From the NCBI GenBank assembly GCA_021775275.1, contig JAJFIE010000247.1, positions 1 through 9,620 on the forward strand: a DNA stretch of 9,620 nt. Reading direction: 5' to 3'. The stretch is from Rhodospirillales bacterium (GTDB taxonomy: Bacteria > Pseudomonadota > Alphaproteobacteria > Rhodospirillales > Casp-alpha2). Below are positions 6,294-9,620 of the stretch, piece by piece; position 1 is the first letter of the stretch, and every line of letters begins with the position of its first letter. The position numbers and the translations under genes are program-made. Under the pieces are notes generated by a model. It was not told the origin of the DNA. It saw nothing but the letters and a program-made list of their open reading frames with translations, and ran no database searches.

Positions 6294-9188
6294 ATGTCAG
6301 AAAAATCTACACAGTGGAGTGACGGGATCGATACATCCCCTGATGTTGCCGATGAGGTCAAGTACACCACGTGCTACATGTGCGCTTGTCGGTGCGGCAT
6401 TAAAGTTCATCTGAAGGACGGTAAGGTCCGTTATATTCAGGGAAATCAGAATCATCCCATTAATCGCGGTGTGTTGTGCGCCAAGGGCTCGGCGGGCATC
6501 ATGACCCAGTATTCGCCTGCCCGTTTGCAAAAACCATTAAAGCGTGTCGGCCCTCGCGGTAGCGGCGAGTTTCAGGAAATCGAATGGGATGAAGCGCTGG
6601 AAACTGCGGCGTCGTGGCTTGGAAATATTCGCAAGACCGACCCGAAGAAGCTGGCGTTTTTTACCGGGCGTGACCAGAGTCAGGCGTTGACCGGATGGTG
6701 GGCGTCGCAATTCGGCACACCCAACTACGCGGCGCACGGCGGGTTCTGTTCCGTCAACATGGCGGCGGCGGGGCTATACACAATCGGTGGATCGTTCTGG
6801 GAGTTCGGTGAGCCGGACTGGGATCGTACCAGATATTTCCTGATGTTCGGCGTCGCTGAGGATCACGATTCCAACCCTATCAAAATCGGCCTGAGCAAGC
6901 TCAAGTCACGCGGCGTCAAGTTCGCGTCGGTCAATCCCATTCGTACGGGATATTCCGCCATCGCCGATGAATGGATTGGCATTCGGCCCGGCACCGACGG
7001 GCTGTTCATTATGGCATTGATCCATGAGTTGCTTCACGCCGACAAGATCGATCTGGATTATCTGGTCCGCTACACCAACGCGCCCTGGTTGGTCATCCAG
7101 GACCCGGGTGCTGCGGACGACGGCCTGTTTGCCAGAGACGAAGATGGCAATCCGTTGTGCTGGGACAATGAGACCAACGGTCTGGCGAATGCCGGCCTGG
7201 CAACAGTTAAGCCTGCCATGGTCGGTGAGCGAAAACTTGCCGACGGTCGAACAGCCGTTCCGGCATTCCATTTGCTGGCCGAACGCTACATGGACGCACA
7301 ATATGCGCCTGACAGTGTGGCCGAGGAAACCGGCATTGCTGCGGATGATATCCGTCGGATTGCGGCCGAGATTGCCCATGCTGCATTCGAAGAGGAAATT
7401 CGTCTGGACGTTCCGTGGGTGGACTGGGCGGGCCGTCATCATGACCACATGATCGGTCGCCCGGTGGCCATGCACGCCATGCGCGGCATTTCGGCTCATT
7501 CCAATGGATTTCATACATGCCGGGCGCTGCACCTGCTTCAGGTTCTGATCGGCAGCATCGATTGCCCGGGCGGTTTTCGCTACAAGCCGCCATTCCCGAA
7601 ACCCATTCCGCCCGGCATGAAGCCTGCCGGAAAACCGGGACAGGTGGCGCCCGATCAGGTCTTGCCCGGCCCGCCGCTGGGCTTTCCCACGGGTCCCGAA
7701 GACCTGCTGGTTGATACGGACGGCACGCCTCAACGCATCGATAAGGCGTTTTCATGGGAGTTCCCGGTTGCCGCCCATGGCATGATGCACTCGGTCATTA
7801 CCAACGCCTGGAAGGGTGATCCGTATCCGATCGATACCCTGATGATGTTCATGGCCAACATGAGTTGGAATTCTTCCATGAATACAGTAGGCGTCATGGA
7901 AATGTTGACGGACAAGGACGAGGAGACCGGCGAGTATAAAATCCCCCGGATCATTTATTCCGACGCCTATTATTCGGAAATGGTCGCCTATGCTGACCTG
8001 ATCCTGCCGGACACCACGTATCTGGAACGTCACGATTGTATATCTCTGCTCGATCGCCCCATTTCAGAAGCCGATGCGGTGCAGGACGCCATCCGACAAC
8101 CGGTTCTGGAACTTGACCGCGATGTTCGCCCGTTTCAGTCCATGTTGATTGACCTGGGTTCCCGGCTGGGATTGCCTGGGTTGACCAATGAGGACGGCTC
8201 ACCCAGGTATCCGGGCGGTTATCCTGATTATATCGTCAATCACGAACGCGCGCCGGGCATCGGATCACTGGCGGGGTGGCGCGGTGAGGATGGCGCGTCC
8301 CATGGCAGAGGGGCGCCCAACCCTAAACAGCTTGACCGTTATATTGAAAACCAGTGCTTCTGGAGCTTCCCCATTCCGCGGGAGCAACGATTCTACAAGA
8401 TGGCCAACAAGGGGTACCTGGAATGGGCCACGGAAATGGGATTCCTCGCGGCGCCCGAGCCTATTGTTTTGCAGATTTATTCCGAGCCGATCCAGCGGTT
8501 CAGAAATGCCGCTCGGGGCCACGGCGCCATCCAGCCGCCGGAGCAGGACCGTCAACGTGTGGATAGCTACTTCGATCCGTTGCCTGTGTGGTACCCACCC
8601 ATGGAAGGCGCCATGGTCGACCTCGACGACTTCCCGTTACACGCTCTCACCCAACGCCCCATGCATATGTACCATTCATGGGGCGCCATGAATGCCTGGT
8701 TGCGCCAGATTACCAACCGCAACCGGCTGTATATGAGTATACGCATGGGTGAGAAGTTGGGCATATCCGATGGCGATTGGGCCTGGGTAACCAGCCATCA
8801 CGGCAAGATCAAGGTTCAGGTTGGCTTGATGGATGGCGTTAACGACGACACCGTCTGGACGTGGAATGCCATTGGCAAGCGCTCCGGGGCGTGGGGACTG
8901 AAGCATGACGGTCCGGAGGCCAGGAAAGGCTTCCTGCTTAATCATCTCATATCCGATCTGCTGCCCGCACGCGAAAACGGTTATCGTTACGCCAATGCGG
9001 ACCCGGTGACGGGGCAGGCAGCCTGGTATGATCTGCGGGTCCGGGTGGAAAAAGCAGGAGGTGATTCTGCAACCGACAGTGACGTCAACCAACCGCAGTT
9101 TGATGATCTTACACGGCCAGAACTGGGTACTGCGCCGGATGTGCTGCGTTACGGGGAAACTTTCCGCAAACCGGGTGGGGGCAATTGA
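6294..9188 (+). CDS. soeA: Molybdopterin oxidoreductase, probable sulfite dehydrogenase catalytic subunit SoeA
   Basis: This large (964-residue) member of the DMSO reductase superfamily most resembles SoeA, which oxidises sulfite to sulfate in the cytoplasm with electrons leaving through SoeB and SoeC to quinone. The N-terminal [4Fe-4S] site is C27, C30, C34 (CYMCACRC) and C62 (VLCAKGSAG). HGGFCSVNMAAAG places Cys152 where the family carries its molybdenum ligand (by alignment from memory). Further markers are AEDHDSNP (189-196), ADLILPDTTYLE (about 565-576) and a C-terminal molybdopterin-binding domain from about 780 to 925 containing LGISDGDW. There is no twin-arginine signal, consistent with a cytoplasmic enzyme and unlike the exported PsrA/PhsA thiosulfate and polysulfide reductases. 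The ATG at 6294 is preferred: GAGG lies just upstream and translation begins MSEKSTQW. The gene abuts soeB. Related formate dehydrogenase-like or tetrathionate enzymes are less likely alternatives. Confidence 0.85.
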   Translation: MSEKSTQWSDGIDTSPDVADEVKYTTCYMCACRCGIKVHLKDGKVRYIQGNQNHPINRGVLCAKGSAGIMTQYSPARLQKPLKRVGPRGSGEFQEIEWDEALETAASWLGNIRKTDPKKLAFFTGRDQSQALTGWWASQFGTPNYAAHGGFCSVNMAAAGLYTIGGSFWEFGEPDWDRTRYFLMFGVAEDHDSNPIKIGLSKLKSRGVKFASVNPIRTGYSAIADEWIGIRPGTDGLFIMALIHELLHADKIDLDYLVRYTNAPWLVIQDPGAADDGLFARDEDGNPLCWDNETNGLANAGLATVKPAMVGERKLADGRTAVPAFHLLAERYMDAQYAPDSVAEETGIAADDIRRIAAEIAHAAFEEEIRLDVPWVDWAGRHHDHMIGRPVAMHAMRGISAHSNGFHTCRALHLLQVLIGSIDCPGGFRYKPPFPKPIPPGMKPAGKPGQVAPDQVLPGPPLGFPTGPEDLLVDTDGTPQRIDKAFSWEFPVAAHGMMHSVITNAWKGDPYPIDTLMMFMANMSWNSSMNTVGVMEMLTDKDEETGEYKIPRIIYSDAYYSEMVAYADLILPDTTYLERHDCISLLDRPISEADAVQDAIRQPVLELDRDVRPFQSMLIDLGSRLGLPGLTNEDGSPRYPGGYPDYIVNHERAPGIGSLAGWRGEDGASHGRGAPNPKQLDRYIENQCFWSFPIPREQRFYKMANKGYLEWATEMGFLAAPEPIVLQIYSEPIQRFRNAARGHGAIQPPEQDRQRVDSYFDPLPVWYPPMEGAMVDLDDFPLHALTQRPMHMYHSWGAMNAWLRQITNRNRLYMSIRMGEKLGISDGDWAWVTSHHGKIKVQVGLMDGVNDDTVWTWNAIGKRSGAWGLKHDGPEARKGFLLNHLISDLLPARENGYRYANADPVTGQAAWYDLRVRVEKAGGDSATDSDVNQPQFDDLTRPELGTAPDVLRYGETFRKPGGGN

Positions 9189-9189
9189 G

Positions 9190-9620
9190 ATGACCTCGCT
9201 CCCCCAAACCACAACCAGAAAGCTCGGGCTTGTCATTGATCTTGATACCTGTGTCGGATGTCATGCTTGTGCGGTCAACTGCAAGGAATGGAATACCGGC
9301 GGCCATATGGCCCCGTTGACGGACCTGGAGCCTTATGGTCATGAGCCGGACGGTGTGTGGTTCAATCGCATCCATTCTTATGAAGTAATCTCGGATCAGG
9401 GATCAAAGGCCGGGCAGACCGTTCATTTTCCACGGTCGTGTCTGCATTGCGAAAAAGCGGCTTGTGTCACGGTTTGCCCCACGGGGGCTTCATACAAACG
9501 GATGGAAGACGGCATTGTACTGGTCAACGAGGACAAATGTATTGGCTGCAAATTATGCAGTTGGGCTTGCCCCTATGGCGCCCGGGAGTTTGATGCGGAT
9601 CAGGGTGTTATGAAGAAATG
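9190..9620 (+). CDS. soeB: Ferredoxin-type iron-sulfur subunit, probable SoeB, partial (C-terminus beyond right edge)
   Basis: This is the electron-transfer subunit of the sulfite dehydrogenase, carrying electrons from the SoeA molybdenum centre towards the membrane subunit. The 143 residues present hold three cysteine clusters: C21/C24/C27/C31 (CVGCHAC), C84/C87/C92/C96 (CLHC...CVTVCP) and C117/C120/C123/C127 (CIGCKLCSWACP). These match the multi-[4Fe-4S] DmsB/PsrB/NrfC family; a further cluster is expected past the edge, and the last two bases, TG, after MKK fit the usual Cys. The ATG lies one base after the soeA stop, with a G-rich ribosome site at 9176-9181, so translation is likely coupled. 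No signal peptide is visible, so it is cytoplasmic like SoeA. Without soeC, other family complexes cannot be fully excluded. Confidence 0.88.
   Translation, partial: MTSLPQTTTRKLGLVIDLDTCVGCHACAVNCKEWNTGGHMAPLTDLEPYGHEPDGVWFNRIHSYEVISDQGSKAGQTVHFPRSCLHCEKAACVTVCPTGASYKRMEDGIVLVNEDKCIGCKLCSWACPYGAREFDADQGVMKK

Noticed and set aside
6906..7733. Long minus-strand open frame opposite soeA
   Set aside because: It is fully antisense to a well-supported molybdopterin oxidoreductase and has no recognisable domain or ribosome site.
1..9620. CRISPR arrays, tRNA or rRNA genes, transposases, phage or toxin-antitoxin genes
   Set aside because: No regularly spaced repeats, cloverleaf-like genes or mobile-element proteins were seen on either strand.

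Overview
This window looks like chromosomal DNA from an alphaproteobacterium with moderately high GC, probably a free-living aerobic, possibly marine lineage. Three things point there: a COX15-type heme A synthase, the beta subunit of a malate thiokinase beside serine-glyoxylate aminotransferase (the serine cycle of C1 and C2 assimilation), and a SoeAB-type cytoplasmic sulfite dehydrogenase like those of Ruegeria and its relatives. The taxonomic placement is an inference from gene content, not from a marker gene.

Layout. Positions 1-2168 (minus strand) hold a two-gene serine-cycle unit, sga followed after 56 bases by mtkA, which runs off the left edge. Positions 2169-2448 are a divergent intergenic region. 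It has an operator-like repeat cluster close to sga and a repeat-rich, possibly structured stretch upstream of ctaA. From 2449 onward everything is on the plus strand: ctaA (heme A synthase, 2449-3561), a 136-base gap, a DHH/DHHA1 phosphoesterase (3698-4630), a lipoprotein S41 C-terminal processing protease (4681-6189), a 104-base gap, then soeA (6294-9188). soeB starts one base after the soeA stop and is cut by the right edge.

How the genes work together. Sga makes hydroxypyruvate and glycine from serine and glyoxylate. MtkA, with MtkB expected just outside the window, activates malate to malyl-CoA, which malyl-CoA lyase splits to regenerate glyoxylate and give acetyl-CoA. CtaA finishes heme A for aa3-type cytochrome oxidase. 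SoeA and SoeB form the catalytic and electron-transfer parts of a membrane-anchored enzyme that oxidises cytoplasmic sulfite and passes electrons to the quinone pool; the membrane subunit SoeC would be expected next. C1 assimilation beside sulfite oxidation would suit an organism that uses methylated sulfur compounds or sulfonates, but the two modules are separated by three unrelated genes, so this link is only suggestive.

No mobile element, CRISPR array, tRNA, rRNA or phage gene was seen. The genes belong to known families. The least explained DNA is the 280-base sga/ctaA intergenic region. I found no convincing evidence of an undescribed multi-gene system.
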